This document shows, piece by piece, positions 10,055-18,447 of a stretch of 64,000 nucleotides of DNA (positions are counted from its first letter, which is position 1; the number at the start of each line of letters is the position of its first letter). Source of the stretch: CAZLFQ01 sp964558975 (GTDB lineage Bacteria > Pseudomonadota > Alphaproteobacteria > Rickettsiales > Midichloriaceae); assembly GCA_964558975.1 (NCBI GenBank), contig CAZLFQ010000001.1, positions 186,001-250,000 of the forward strand. The letters run 5' to 3'. A program made the position numbers and the translations under genes. Below the pieces are notes generated by a model. The model searched no databases, had not been told where the DNA came from, and saw only the letters and a program-made list of their open reading frames with translations.

Positions 10055-10522
10055 ATGTTAAATGAATTAATCAAAAGTTGCGTAGTGCCAGTCGTAATGT
10101 GCAGCGCTATGTACGCAGTTCATAGAGCTGAGAAACTTTCGGCATATACGTCCGTCTTCTCTCTATGTAATTACAGAGAGGACCCTGAGTTAGACAATCA
10201 AGTAAAAATTCCTATACTTTTTTCTTTGTCTTCAATTGCCATAGCAATATATGGCGCGTGGAATGCAAATCTAACAGTACCTAATGTTTTATTTTCTACT
10301 TCAATGAGCGCTTGTTCAATTTGTTTGTCATACATTTTAGAGCGTATGTTGAAAGATAAATTGGCTAATTGTGCGAAAGAAATGGCAAAAGATCAAGATT
10401 TTGAGCTAAATTCAGTACAAAGTCCTATGTGGTTCAAATTGATATACGGCCCACAAAATAATGTTTTAAATGATTTCAGAAGACTCGTTAATGAAAACAG
10501 ACCACAAATAGAAATTTCCTAG
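10055..10522 (+). CDS. Unknown 155-residue membrane protein
   Basis: ATG 10055 is preceded by GAGG at good spacing, 20 bases after mutM. Three hydrophobic segments are visible: residues about 8-22 (SCVVPVVMCSAMYAV), about 50-65 (ILFSLSSIAIAIYG), and about 75-98 containing LTVPNVLFSTSMSACSICL. The C-terminal 55 residues are polar. Unknown family. The central pattern, a hydrophobic helix, then LTxPxV, then a Ser/Ala/Cys-rich hydrophobic stretch, recalls the protein encoded at 45076-45405 (ELTIPTVIALAITAES). Confidence 0.7.
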   Translation: MLNELIKSCVVPVVMCSAMYAVHRAEKLSAYTSVFSLCNYREDPELDNQVKIPILFSLSSIAIAIYGAWNANLTVPNVLFSTSMSACSICLSYILERMLKDKLANCAKEMAKDQDFELNSVQSPMWFKLIYGPQNNVLNDFRRLVNENRPQIEIS

Positions 10523-10571
10523 AAATCAATAGATGTTAAGTCAAATTAGAAATGCCTAATTAATTTGCATA

Positions 10572-10587
10572 TAGAAATTAATTTCTA
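10572..10587. repeat. 16-bp perfect palindrome upstream of mreB
   Basis: TAGAAATTAATTTCTA is perfectly self-complementary. It lies in the 189-base gap between the unknown gene ending at 10522 and mreB, about 125 bases before the mreB ATG. Possible dimeric-regulator operator; in such AT-rich DNA a chance origin is also possible. The rest of the gap is plain AT-rich sequence that presumably carries the mreB promoter. Confidence 0.35.
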
Positions 10588-10711
10588 CGATGTACTGCCC
10601 AAACCGCAATAAATAAGATATAGCTAATATAAGTATTTAATAATATCTACCACTTGCAAATAAGTTAAATATATCTTAATTTGAAAGGGAATTTAAATTT
10701 CAGGTTTTAAT

Positions 10712-11752
10712 ATGCTAGCAAAAGTTCTTGGGATGTTTTCATCCGACATGGCTATAGATTTGGGTACTGCAAATACATTAGTTTATGTTTCAGGCAAAGG
10801 TATTGTTCTTAACGAACCATCAGTTGTTGCGTTATTAAATGATAAAGGAACAATGGTTCCTTACGCTTTCGGAAATCAAGCAAAAATGATGTTGGGTCGT
10901 ACTCCAGCAGAGATTCAAGCTATCAGGCCTCTTAAAGATGGTGTTATTGCCGACTTCAAAGGCGCTGAAGAAATGATCAAATATTTTATCCATACAGTTC
11001 ACAACAAGCGTACATTCTTTGCGCGCCCACTAGTGATCGTATGTGTTCCATCTGGTTCTACGCCAGTTGAAAGAAGAGCTATTCAAGATGCAGTAGAAAG
11101 TGCTGGCGCTAGAGAAGTATACTTAATTGAAGAACCAATGGCAGCTGCTATTGGTGCTAATCTTCCTGTTACCGAGCCAACTGGCTCAATGATTGTTGAT
11201 ATTGGCGGTGGTACAACAGAAGTTGCCGTGCTATCACTTGGCGGAATTGTTTATGCAAGGTCTGTTAGGGTAGGTGGTGACAGCATGGATGAAGCAATTA
11301 TTCATTACATCCGCAAACATCATAACTTGTTGATTGGTGAATCAACTGCTGAGATGATCAAAAAAGAAATTGGTGCTGCTTGTACTCCTGATAACAAGCC
11401 AAGAACAATGGAAATCAAAGGTCGTGATCTTGTTAATGGAGTTCCAAAAGAAATGGCGTTTAGTGAAGCACAAGTTGCTGAAAGCTTAACTGACCCAGTT
11501 AATGCAATAGTCACAGCTGTGAAAAACGTTTTAGAATCAGCTCCTCCTGAATTATCATCAGATATAGTAGACCGTGGAATTGTTATGACTGGCGGTGGTG
11601 CGTTGCTTAAAAATCTTGATAAAGTTCTTTCAGATGCTACTGGTCTTCCAGTGTTTGTTGCTGAAGAACCACTATCGTGTGTAGCTCTTGGTACAGGTAA
11701 AGTTCTTGAGAACTTTGAAGAATTGAGACACGTACTATTCAGACAGGATTAA
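10712..11752 (+). CDS. mreB: Rod-shape-determining actin homologue MreB
   Basis: 346 residues. Cytoplasmic actin-like filament protein that positions the elongasome for lateral peptidoglycan synthesis. The actin-fold ATP motifs are in order: DLGTANTLVY (phosphate-1), DIGGGTTEVAVLSLGG (phosphate-2), and MTGGGALLKNLD (adenosine). An amphipathic N-terminus (MLAKVLGMFSSD) fits membrane binding. mreC and mreD do not follow; lptF is next, 20 bases downstream, so the usual mreBCD order is absent here. Its presence suggests that some peptidoglycan is made. Confidence 0.97.
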   Translation: MLAKVLGMFSSDMAIDLGTANTLVYVSGKGIVLNEPSVVALLNDKGTMVPYAFGNQAKMMLGRTPAEIQAIRPLKDGVIADFKGAEEMIKYFIHTVHNKRTFFARPLVIVCVPSGSTPVERRAIQDAVESAGAREVYLIEEPMAAAIGANLPVTEPTGSMIVDIGGGTTEVAVLSLGGIVYARSVRVGGDSMDEAIIHYIRKHHNLLIGESTAEMIKKEIGAACTPDNKPRTMEIKGRDLVNGVPKEMAFSEAQVAESLTDPVNAIVTAVKNVLESAPPELSSDIVDRGIVMTGGGALLKNLDKVLSDATGLPVFVAEEPLSCVALGTGKVLENFEELRHVLFRQD

Positions 11753-11772
11753 TTCCCTAACTAGAGATTAAT

Positions 11773-12924
11773 GTGATCAAAACCTATTTAAAATATATCA
11801 TTCAGCAAGTGAATGCATATTTTTTTAGCGTGCTTTTTGTTCTGATCGCAATGGTCTGGTTGACCCAATCACTTAGGTTAATTGATCTAATCACTAGCAA
11901 AGGAATTGATATATTCAGTTTCTTGAAAATTACGGCGATGCTGATCACTCCACTTTCTTATATCATTATACCTATCGCTATATTGATTGCGTCAATTATG
12001 CTCATCAATAAGTTATCGCACGATAGAGAATTGGTGGTGTTAAGAAATGCTGGTCTGAGCAATGCACAAATTGCAAAACCTATTATCGTTTATGCACTTT
12101 TAGTTACAATTTTCAATTATGCCATCTCTCTTTATTTCATGCCAAAGAGCTATAGAGAATTTAAAGATATGCAGGAGATTTTTAAAAACAAATACCTTTC
12201 TTTGTTTTTAGAAGAGGGAGTATTTAATTCACAAATAAATAACCTCACAGTTTATATTGATGAAAAAACTGACGATGCAAATTTCAAAGGAATTTTTATC
12301 TACGATAGCCGTAATCCTGATAAGCCAAGTACTATTATGGCTGACTCAGGTTCGATAACCAGAACAACAAAAGGGCCAGAATTCTTGTTAAAAAATGGTT
12401 CTCAACAAGAAGAAAATAAGAGTTCAGGCAACATCTCATTAGTATTTTTTGATAGCTACCGTTTCAACTTATCGTTATTTACCGAGACCTCTTTGATAAG
12501 AAGCTACGACGTTAACGAGCTATATGTTAGCCAACTTTTTGATGCAGAAAACCTTAGCGATAATATAAAACATGAATTTGCTGTAAATGCTCACCAACGC
12601 CTAATTTGGCCGATGTACACAATAGTTCTTGTTTTATTGTCTTTGGGTATAATGCTTTCTGGCTATCATTCTCGTAGAAATAATACTGTAAAAAATTTGA
12701 TTACAGCAATGGTATCGGGAAGCGCTATCATATTGTCATTAATCTTCAATAACTTGGCGTTGAAATATGGTGTTTTGATATCATTGTTATACGCAAATTG
12801 TTTATTCTTTATGATCGTGGGTGTGAAACTTTTGCAAAAACACGAGCAAATTTGGTTCATTGGTTTCTTGGAAAGGATTCTTCAGTACAGCTTTAGTTTG
12901 AAAAATCTGTTTAAAAGGGCTTGA
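11773..12924 (+). CDS. lptF: LPS export permease LptF (YjgP/YjgQ family)
   Basis: 383 residues, GTG start at 11773. Inner-membrane subunit of the LptB2FG transporter that extracts LPS for delivery to the outer membrane. It has the family architecture: three N-terminal membrane helices (about residues 12-32, 55-75, 100-120), a periplasmic beta-jellyroll domain about residues 130-265, and three C-terminal helices. SHDRELVVLRNAGLSN after helix 2 is the coupling region facing LptB. LptG is not next to it. Because the LptF/LptG pair are alike, the LptF rather than LptG assignment is the less certain part. Confidence 0.88.
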   Translation: MIKTYLKYIIQQVNAYFFSVLFVLIAMVWLTQSLRLIDLITSKGIDIFSFLKITAMLITPLSYIIIPIAILIASIMLINKLSHDRELVVLRNAGLSNAQIAKPIIVYALLVTIFNYAISLYFMPKSYREFKDMQEIFKNKYLSLFLEEGVFNSQINNLTVYIDEKTDDANFKGIFIYDSRNPDKPSTIMADSGSITRTTKGPEFLLKNGSQQEENKSSGNISLVFFDSYRFNLSLFTETSLIRSYDVNELYVSQLFDAENLSDNIKHEFAVNAHQRLIWPMYTIVLVLLSLGIMLSGYHSRRNNTVKNLITAMVSGSAIILSLIFNNLALKYGVLISLLYANCLFFMIVGVKLLQKHEQIWFIGFLERILQYSFSLKNLFKRA

Positions 12925-12997
12925 AATAACTACGCTTTTGTTGTAATTTATCACCCACAAATACGCATGCAGGAGCTTATTTTGGTGTTGTGCCATT

Positions 12998-13006
12998 TGG
13001 CATAAT
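12998..13006 (+). promoter_or_regulatory. Extended -10 promoter of rpsB-tsf
   Basis: TGG followed by CATAAT (13001-13006) makes an extended -10 element (TGn plus a 5-of-6 hexamer) about 43 bases before the rpsB start. A -35 is only weakly matched by TTATTT 18 bases upstream. The gap 12925-13048 has no other obvious signal. Confidence 0.45.
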
Positions 13007-13048
13007 GTCGGTTCTGCAGAGGTTTAACCAAAATTATAAAGGAATAAA

Positions 13049-13909
13049 ATGTCTAATACAGCGCAATTTACTATACGCCAATTGCTAGAAGCTGGCGTTC
13101 ACTATGGTCACAGAAAGAACTTCTGGAATCCAAAAATGGCAAAATATGTTTATGGAACAAGAAATGGTATCCATATAGTTGACCTTCAAAAAACCGCTCC
13201 AATGCTTAAAGAAGCGTTAAATGTTCTTAGAAATGTAGCTTCTAAAAATGGCAGAGTTCTATTTGTTGGAACAAAGAAGACAGCTAATGAAATTATTGCT
13301 GAACAAGCAACACGTTGTGGGCAGTACTATGTAAATCATAGATGGTTAGGTGGCATGCTAACAAACTGGTCAACAGTTTCTGCATCAATCAAAACCTTAA
13401 AAGAATATGAAGACATTTTAGCTGATGAAAATTCAGGTCTAAATAAAAAAGAATTATTAGAAATTGATCGTAAACGTATCAAACTTGATAATGTTCTTGG
13501 TGGCATTAGAAATATGGGTGGTAAACCAGATGTAGTGTTTATCATTGATAGAAAACAAGAAGATTTAGCTGTTCAAGAAGCTAGAAAGCTTGGCATACCT
13601 GTTATTGCAGTTGTTGATACAAACTCGACACCAGATGGCATCGATTACGTTATCCCTGGGAACGATGATGCACGTAAAGCAATTGAGTTATACACAAGTT
13701 TAGCTGCAGAAGCGATTCTATCAGGAATTCAAGATGGTTTATCGTCGTCTGGCCTAGACATTAAACCAGTAGATATATCTTCTGCTGATGTTGCAAATAG
13801 TGAAATGCCTGCTGAAGAATCTGAAAAATCAGACTCTAAGAAAAAGGCTGCTACAGTTGTAACAAAGAAAAAAAAGCCAGCTAAAAAAGCTGATGAAAAA
13901 TCTGAATAA
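13049..13909 (+). CDS. rpsB: 30S ribosomal protein S2
   Basis: 286 residues; ATG 13049 with AAAGGA 8 bases before. S2 binds the neck and head of the small subunit and is needed for S1 recruitment. Typical motifs: LLEAGVHYGHRKNFWNPKM, VDLQKT, VLFVGTKK, RWLGGMLTNW, and PDVVFIIDRKQED. The C-terminal tail (from about residue 245) is Ser/Glu- then Lys-rich, an extension common in alphaproteobacteria. It heads the standard rpsB-tsf operon; tsf follows after 19 bases. Confidence 0.98.
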   Translation: MSNTAQFTIRQLLEAGVHYGHRKNFWNPKMAKYVYGTRNGIHIVDLQKTAPMLKEALNVLRNVASKNGRVLFVGTKKTANEIIAEQATRCGQYYVNHRWLGGMLTNWSTVSASIKTLKEYEDILADENSGLNKKELLEIDRKRIKLDNVLGGIRNMGGKPDVVFIIDRKQEDLAVQEARKLGIPVIAVVDTNSTPDGIDYVIPGNDDARKAIELYTSLAAEAILSGIQDGLSSSGLDIKPVDISSADVANSEMPAEESEKSDSKKKAATVVTKKKKPAKKADEKSE

Positions 13910-13928
13910 TTTAGAAGGTATCAATACT

Positions 13929-14834
13929 ATGACAGTTATTAATGCAAAAGCAGTTGCAGACCTACGCGAGAAAACTGGCGCAGGAATGATGGATTGCAAA
14001 AAAGCTCTAGTCGAAACTCAAGGTGACTTTGAAGCAGCAGTAGATTTCTTAAGGAAAAAAGGTTTAGCAGCTACAGCTAAAAAAGCTGGACGTATTACAG
14101 CTGAAGGACTTGTTGCAGTAGTTACAAAAGGAAATACTGGAGCTGTTCTTGAGCTTAACTCAGAGACAGATTTCGTTGCTAAAAACGATAAATTCCAAGC
14201 TTTAGCACAAAACTTAGTAAGCGGATTTATATCTGCTAATACTGATTTTGAAAGCTTTAAAGCGGCTAATGCAGCTGCTGTAGCTGAAAATATCGCTGTG
14301 ATTGGTGAGAATATTACATTACGTAGAGCAGAGAAGTTATCAGTATCAAAAGGTGCAGTAATTAGTTATGTTCATAACTCAATTGCCACAGGACTTGGCA
14401 AAATAGGTGTTTTAGTTGCTCTTGAATCTGATGCATCGGAAGACAAATTGGTACAACTAGGAAAGCAAATTGCGATGCACATTGCTGCTACAAAACCAGA
14501 GTCACTAAATGTATCTGATCTTGACCCTGCTTTAGTTGCAAAAGAAAGAGCTTTTATTGTGGATCAAGCAAAAGGTTCTGGTAAGCCTGATGCAGTTATT
14601 GAGAAAATGGTTGAAGGACGTCTTGTTAAATTCTATGAACAAGTTGTACTCACTGAACAGCTATTCGTTATGGATGGAAAAACAAGAATTTCACAAGTGG
14701 TTGAAGATACTGGTAAGCAAGTTGGAGCTAGTATTAAAATCGCAGGTTTTGTGAGATTTAATATCGGTGAGGGAATCGAGAAGAAAGAAGTCGATTTTGC
14801 TCAAGAAGTAGCAGCGGCCGCCGCTGGTGCTTAA
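13929..14834 (+). CDS. tsf: Elongation factor Ts
   Basis: 301 residues. Nucleotide exchange factor that regenerates EF-Tu-GTP. The N-terminal UBA-like domain contains VADLREKTGAGMMDCKKAL, and the EF-Tu contact TDFVAKND is present. The open frame reaches back into rpsB (13893), but ATG 13929 is chosen: it has AGAAGG upstream and gives the family's usual MTVINAKAV-type start. Second gene of rpsB-tsf, ended by the terminator at 14846-14869. Confidence 0.97.
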   Translation: MTVINAKAVADLREKTGAGMMDCKKALVETQGDFEAAVDFLRKKGLAATAKKAGRITAEGLVAVVTKGNTGAVLELNSETDFVAKNDKFQALAQNLVSGFISANTDFESFKAANAAAVAENIAVIGENITLRRAEKLSVSKGAVISYVHNSIATGLGKIGVLVALESDASEDKLVQLGKQIAMHIAATKPESLNVSDLDPALVAKERAFIVDQAKGSGKPDAVIEKMVEGRLVKFYEQVVLTEQLFVMDGKTRISQVVEDTGKQVGASIKIAGFVRFNIGEGIEKKEVDFAQEVAAAAAGA

Positions 14835-14845
14835 TAAGAAAATTT

Positions 14846-14869
14846 AGGAGGCCTTGAGCCTCCTTTTTT
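14846..14869 (+). terminator. Rho-independent terminator of rpsB-tsf
   Basis: Perfect 7-bp stem AGGAGGC / GCCTCCT with a 5-base loop, followed directly by six T. It lies 12 bases after the tsf stop. pyrH begins 11 bases after the T-run, so pyrH needs a promoter inside or before this stem, or it depends on read-through. Confidence 0.9.
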
Positions 14870-14880
14870 ATGGGAATTTT

Positions 14881-15594
14881 ATGAGTCAATTAAAGTATAA
14901 AAGAATTTTACTAAAACTCTCTGGCGAAATTTTAATGGGAGATAACCAATTTGGCTATGAGCATGAAGCTATCAATAGTTTATGTCATGATATCAAAGCT
15001 GCAAAAGACCTGGGTGTTGAAGTCTGTATCGTTGTAGGCGGTGGTAATATTTGTAGAGGAGCAACTCTAACTAAAATTGGAATCGAAAGAGTGAGTGCTG
15101 ATTACATCGGAATGATGGCCACAGTCATGAACGCTTTAGCACTGCAAAGTGTTTTGGAAAAAAATGGTGTTAATACTAGGGTACAATCTGCTATTGCTAT
15201 GACTGCAGTGTGCGAGCCTTATATTCGCCGTCGAGCAATAAGGCATATGGAAAAAGGAAGAGTAGTAATATTTGCTGCAGGAACTGGTTACCCGTATGTT
15301 ACAACAGATACCAGCTCTACTTTAAGAGCGCTTGAAATGGGTTGCGATGTAATCATAAAAGGAACACAAGTTGATGGTGTATATTCCGAAGACCCAAGAA
15401 AAAATCCTGCTGCGGTTAAATTTGATAAAATTGACTACAAAGAAGTGCTAACTATGAACTTGCAGGTTATGGATTCTGCTGCTATAGGTTTGGCCAGAGA
15501 TAATAAAGTCCCTATACTTATTTTTGATATTCACGCTAAAGGTGAGCTTGCAAAAGTAGTGCAGGGAATTGGAAATTGTACAATTGTTGAATAG
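14881..15594 (+). CDS. pyrH: Uridylate kinase
   Basis: 237 residues; phosphorylates UMP to UDP, hexameric, cytosolic. Amino-acid-kinase fold with RILLKLSGE, VVGGGNICRG, and the TGYPYVTTDTSSTLRA binding segment. ATG 14881 is chosen over the in-frame TTG at 14854 because that upstream codon sits in the terminator hairpin and the family begins near this Met. It follows rpsB-tsf in the widely conserved rpsB-tsf-pyrH-frr order. Confidence 0.97.
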   Translation: MSQLKYKRILLKLSGEILMGDNQFGYEHEAINSLCHDIKAAKDLGVEVCIVVGGGNICRGATLTKIGIERVSADYIGMMATVMNALALQSVLEKNGVNTRVQSAIAMTAVCEPYIRRRAIRHMEKGRVVIFAAGTGYPYVTTDTSSTLRALEMGCDVIIKGTQVDGVYSEDPRKNPAAVKFDKIDYKEVLTMNLQVMDSAAIGLARDNKVPILIFDIHAKGELAKVVQGIGNCTIVE

Positions 15595-15601
15595 GTTATT
15601 T

Positions 15602-16159
15602 ATGGAACATCCTGTTATTGTAGACTTAAAGAAGAGAATGGAAGGTGCTATTGCATCTCTAAAACATTCATTAAATGGTTTAAGAACTGGTAGAGCATCA
15701 ACTGCTTTACTAGACCCAATTAAAGTTGAAGCTTATGGAAGCTTTATGCCAATCACACAAGTTGGAACTGTAAATGCTCCTGAAGCACAAATGTTGACAG
15801 TTCAGGTTTGGGATGGTGGTCTTACACAAAATGTTGTGAAAGCTATCAATGAATCTGGTTTAGGCTTAAACCCTATGCCTGAAGGAAATATGATTAGAAT
15901 TCCTATCCCTCAACTATCACAAGAGCGCCGTAAAGAGCTTTCTAAAAAAGCTCACGAATATGGCGAAAATGCAAAAATTTCTGTTAGAAATATCCGTCGC
16001 GATGGAATGGATGCATTCAAAAAATTAGAAAAAGACAAACAAATTTCTGAAGATGAAGGCCGTAATCGCTCTGAAGAAGTTCAAAAGGTCACTGATGAAT
16101 TTACTAAAAAAGTTGATCAAGCAGTTGTTGATAAAGAAAAAGAAATAATGAGTATCTAA
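15602..16159 (+). CDS. frr: Ribosome recycling factor
   Basis: 185 residues, the standard length. With EF-G it splits post-termination ribosomes. Motifs: LNGLRTGRASTALLDPI near the start, EGNMIRIPIPQLSQERRKEL in the middle, and a long C-terminal helical hairpin. ATG 15602 is chosen; the frame is open upstream into pyrH, but the family begins here, 7 bases after the pyrH stop. Two bases separate its stop from the PhzF-like gene. Confidence 0.97.
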   Translation: MEHPVIVDLKKRMEGAIASLKHSLNGLRTGRASTALLDPIKVEAYGSFMPITQVGTVNAPEAQMLTVQVWDGGLTQNVVKAINESGLGLNPMPEGNMIRIPIPQLSQERRKELSKKAHEYGENAKISVRNIRRDGMDAFKKLEKDKQISEDEGRNRSEEVQKVTDEFTKKVDQAVVDKEKEIMSI

Positions 16160-16161
16160 TC

Positions 16162-16986
16162 ATGCCTCAGAACATCTGGGTTGTTGATGCTTTTGCCAGT
16201 GAGCCGTTTAAAGGTAACCCTGCGGGCGTATGTTTTTACGATCAATTCCCAGATGATTCTATAATGCAAGAGATTGCTACTAAGCTAGGTTTTTCAAACT
16301 CGGCATTCGTAAAGAAAACTGGCGAAAGAAAATTTGATATCAGATGGTTTACACCGCACTCTGAAGCATCTATTTGCGGGCATGCTACAATTGCTACAAC
16401 CCATATTCTTTTCGAAGAAAAAATGATAGAAGATGGGGCAGATATTGAATTTAATAGTAAAGTTGGAAAACTCTACACTAATAAATTCAAGAAATGGTAC
16501 AGCCTAAATTTTCCAGCTTATAGAGATATTGAAGAAAGAATATTTGCGAAAGAAATTCACTCTGTTGTTAACATTAGACCGCAGTTCAATGGTTTTTCTA
16601 ATGACAGAATGTTTATGGAGTTTGCTTCCGAAGAAGAGCTTTATAATTTGAAACCCAATTTAGAAGAACTTAAAAAAGTTAAATGCCGCGCACTAATTGC
16701 TACTGCGAGGGGTGAGGGAGAATATGACTTTCTATCCAGATATTTTGCACCTAGCGTTGGTATTGACGAAGATCCTGTATGTGCATCTGCGCATTGTCTT
16801 TTGATTCCATACTGGAGTAAAAAATTAGGGAAAAAAAATATGATGGCATACCAAGCTTCTAAGCGTGGAGGAATAATTAAATGCCAAGATAACGGAGAAA
16901 GAGTTTTAATCTCAGGCGAAGCAATTACTATTTATAAATCAGAAGTAGAAAATACTGATCTCACAAAATTAAAATTCATTGCTTAA
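16162..16986 (+). CDS. PhzF-family isomerase-like protein
   Basis: 274 residues with the two-lobed diaminopimelate-epimerase-like PhzF fold: VDAFASEPFKGNPAGVC at the start, RWFTPHSEASICGHATIAT in the first lobe, and FAPSVGIDEDPVCASAHCLL in the second. The substrate is unknown for most family members. In characterised relatives the catalytic acid is the Glu of an S-E-T-A-F motif; here the aligned segment reads FSNSAFV, with Asn46 in place of Glu, so isomerase activity as described for PhzF is doubtful. Two bases after frr and therefore probably in the same transcript. Confidence 0.88.
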   Translation: MPQNIWVVDAFASEPFKGNPAGVCFYDQFPDDSIMQEIATKLGFSNSAFVKKTGERKFDIRWFTPHSEASICGHATIATTHILFEEKMIEDGADIEFNSKVGKLYTNKFKKWYSLNFPAYRDIEERIFAKEIHSVVNIRPQFNGFSNDRMFMEFASEEELYNLKPNLEELKKVKCRALIATARGEGEYDFLSRYFAPSVGIDEDPVCASAHCLLIPYWSKKLGKKNMMAYQASKRGGIIKCQDNGERVLISGEAITIYKSEVENTDLTKLKFIA

Positions 16987-17045
16987 AACAACTTTGCTGG
17001 TTTATATTTAAGTCACGTTAATGTCATAATGTTTGGAGAGTCTAA

Positions 17046-17576
17046 ATGCTACACAGTTACAGTTGGGATCAATATTTCATGACAATGGCATATTTAGTGT
17101 CTATGAAAAGCAAAGATCCATCTACAAGAGTAGGTGCTGTAATTATTGGTCCAGATAAAGAAATAAGAGCAACAGGTTATAATGGCCTCCCACGCGGTGT
17201 TGCTGATAGAAATTATAGATATGAAAATAAAGAGTATAAATACGAAGCAGTCAATCACGCTGAGGAAAATGCTATACTACATTGCGCTATGAATGGTGTT
17301 TCAGCAAAGGGTTGCACACTTTATTGCCAATGGTTGCCATGTGCAAGGTGTACAAAATCAATAATACAGTCTGGTATCAAGGAAGTTATATACCACGAAG
17401 GATTTCCTGGAAATGATCCAGCGGAAATGAAGAATTGGGAAAAAAGCATAGCAATCTCTACTGAACTACTTAACGAAACAGGAGTAGTGGTCAGAGCTTT
17501 CACAGGAGATCTTATAAAGATCGAAGGCTTATATAAAGAGCAAGCATTTGGTATAAAAACAGCAAAACATCCATAG
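17046..17576 (+). CDS. dCMP deaminase (ComEB family)
   Basis: 176 residues; zinc-dependent deamination of dCMP to dUMP for thymidylate synthesis. Zinc site and catalytic acid: His71-Ala-Glu73 (NHAEENAIL) and PCxxC with Cys99 and Cys102 (WLPCARCTKSIIQ). N-terminal YLVSMKSKDPSTRVGAVI and the GYNGLPRG loop are typical. The SD GGAGAG sits 5 bases before ATG 17046. Followed after 7 bases by the lipoprotein-methyltransferase gene. Confidence 0.92.
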   Translation: MLHSYSWDQYFMTMAYLVSMKSKDPSTRVGAVIIGPDKEIRATGYNGLPRGVADRNYRYENKEYKYEAVNHAEENAILHCAMNGVSAKGCTLYCQWLPCARCTKSIIQSGIKEVIYHEGFPGNDPAEMKNWEKSIAISTELLNETGVVVRAFTGDLIKIEGLYKEQAFGIKTAKHP

Positions 17577-17583
17577 GATATTT

Positions 17584-18399
17584 ATGAAAATAAAAGCAAT
17601 AATTTCTCTAGCTACAATAACTTTATTAACTGGTTGTCTTGGTGAATTACGCTCTCAACCTGTCCAGAACCCAACAAATACAAGTGTTGAAGCTTCTGTT
17701 GATGATGGTCGTTTTGAAACATTAAATAAAATGGGTTGGATAATAAACGATTTGGATGAAGTTAGTTCAAAGTTTCTTGATGATTTAACTCCTGAATCTA
17801 AAGTTTTAGAAATAGGAGCTGGCTTTGGTTATGTTAGTCAAAAAGCCTTAGAAAAAGGCGCAACAGTTTATGTTAATGATCTGGATAAAAGGCATCTAGA
17901 AATATTTAAGGCAAGTGTACCAGCTAAATATGAAGAGCAAGTTATATTGGCTCCAGGGAAATTTCCTGCGAATTTTAAAATTAAAAATGATTCATTAGAT
18001 TCTATTTTAGCTCAAAGAGTCTTACACTATCTTAATCCTTCTGAAATGGATAAGGGTCTTAAGATAATGTATGATCTGTTAAGAGATGGAGGCAAAGTAT
18101 ATGTAACCGTGGACTCTCCATACAACAAGAAAATGGAATATTTTATTAAAGAATTTGAGCTTAGAAAAGCAGGACAAGAAAGATATCCTGGTTCAATTAA
18201 AACCAAATCACCAAAAGACATAAAGAACTTTATGGACTTAGACACTACAGTTAAAGTGTTCAAAGAAGCTGGATTTGAAGTATATGATTCATTCTATTTA
18301 AATAATTCTCCAAAATATTTTAATGATATTAGACTAGACGGCAAAGAGACGGTTGGTATAATTGCTTATAAAAAGGCGAAAGAGGAATTGAGTGAATAA
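17584..18399 (+). CDS. Class I methyltransferase-fold protein with lipoprotein signal
   Basis: 271 residues. The first 18 form a textbook lipoprotein signal: basic MKIK, a hydrophobic core, then the lipobox LLTGC with Cys18 as the lipidated residue. After a short linker comes a Rossmann methyltransferase domain with SAM motif I VLEIGAGFGYVS (residues 74-85), an acidic post-I position (VNDLD, 97-101) and motif IV-like SILAQRVLHYL. The sugar-nucleotide or O-methyltransferase class cannot be told. SAM is not expected in the periplasm, so an exported methyltransferase is odd: it may be released into a host, or be a non-catalytic binding protein. Spacing suggests an operon with the deaminase gene. 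Confidence 0.8.
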   Translation: MKIKAIISLATITLLTGCLGELRSQPVQNPTNTSVEASVDDGRFETLNKMGWIINDLDEVSSKFLDDLTPESKVLEIGAGFGYVSQKALEKGATVYVNDLDKRHLEIFKASVPAKYEEQVILAPGKFPANFKIKNDSLDSILAQRVLHYLNPSEMDKGLKIMYDLLRDGGKVYVTVDSPYNKKMEYFIKEFELRKAGQERYPGSIKTKSPKDIKNFMDLDTTVKVFKEAGFEVYDSFYLNNSPKYFNDIRLDGKETVGIIAYKKAKEELSE

Positions 18400-18447
18400 G
18401 ATTAGACTAATATTGCTCCTTAAAAAAGAAATAGCCAAACACGTTAA

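Noticed and set aside
17022..17030. Extended -10 promoter TGTCATAAT for the dCMP deaminase gene
   Set aside because: A start 7 bases downstream would cut into the ribosome binding site GGAGAG, so it cannot be the promoter of this gene.
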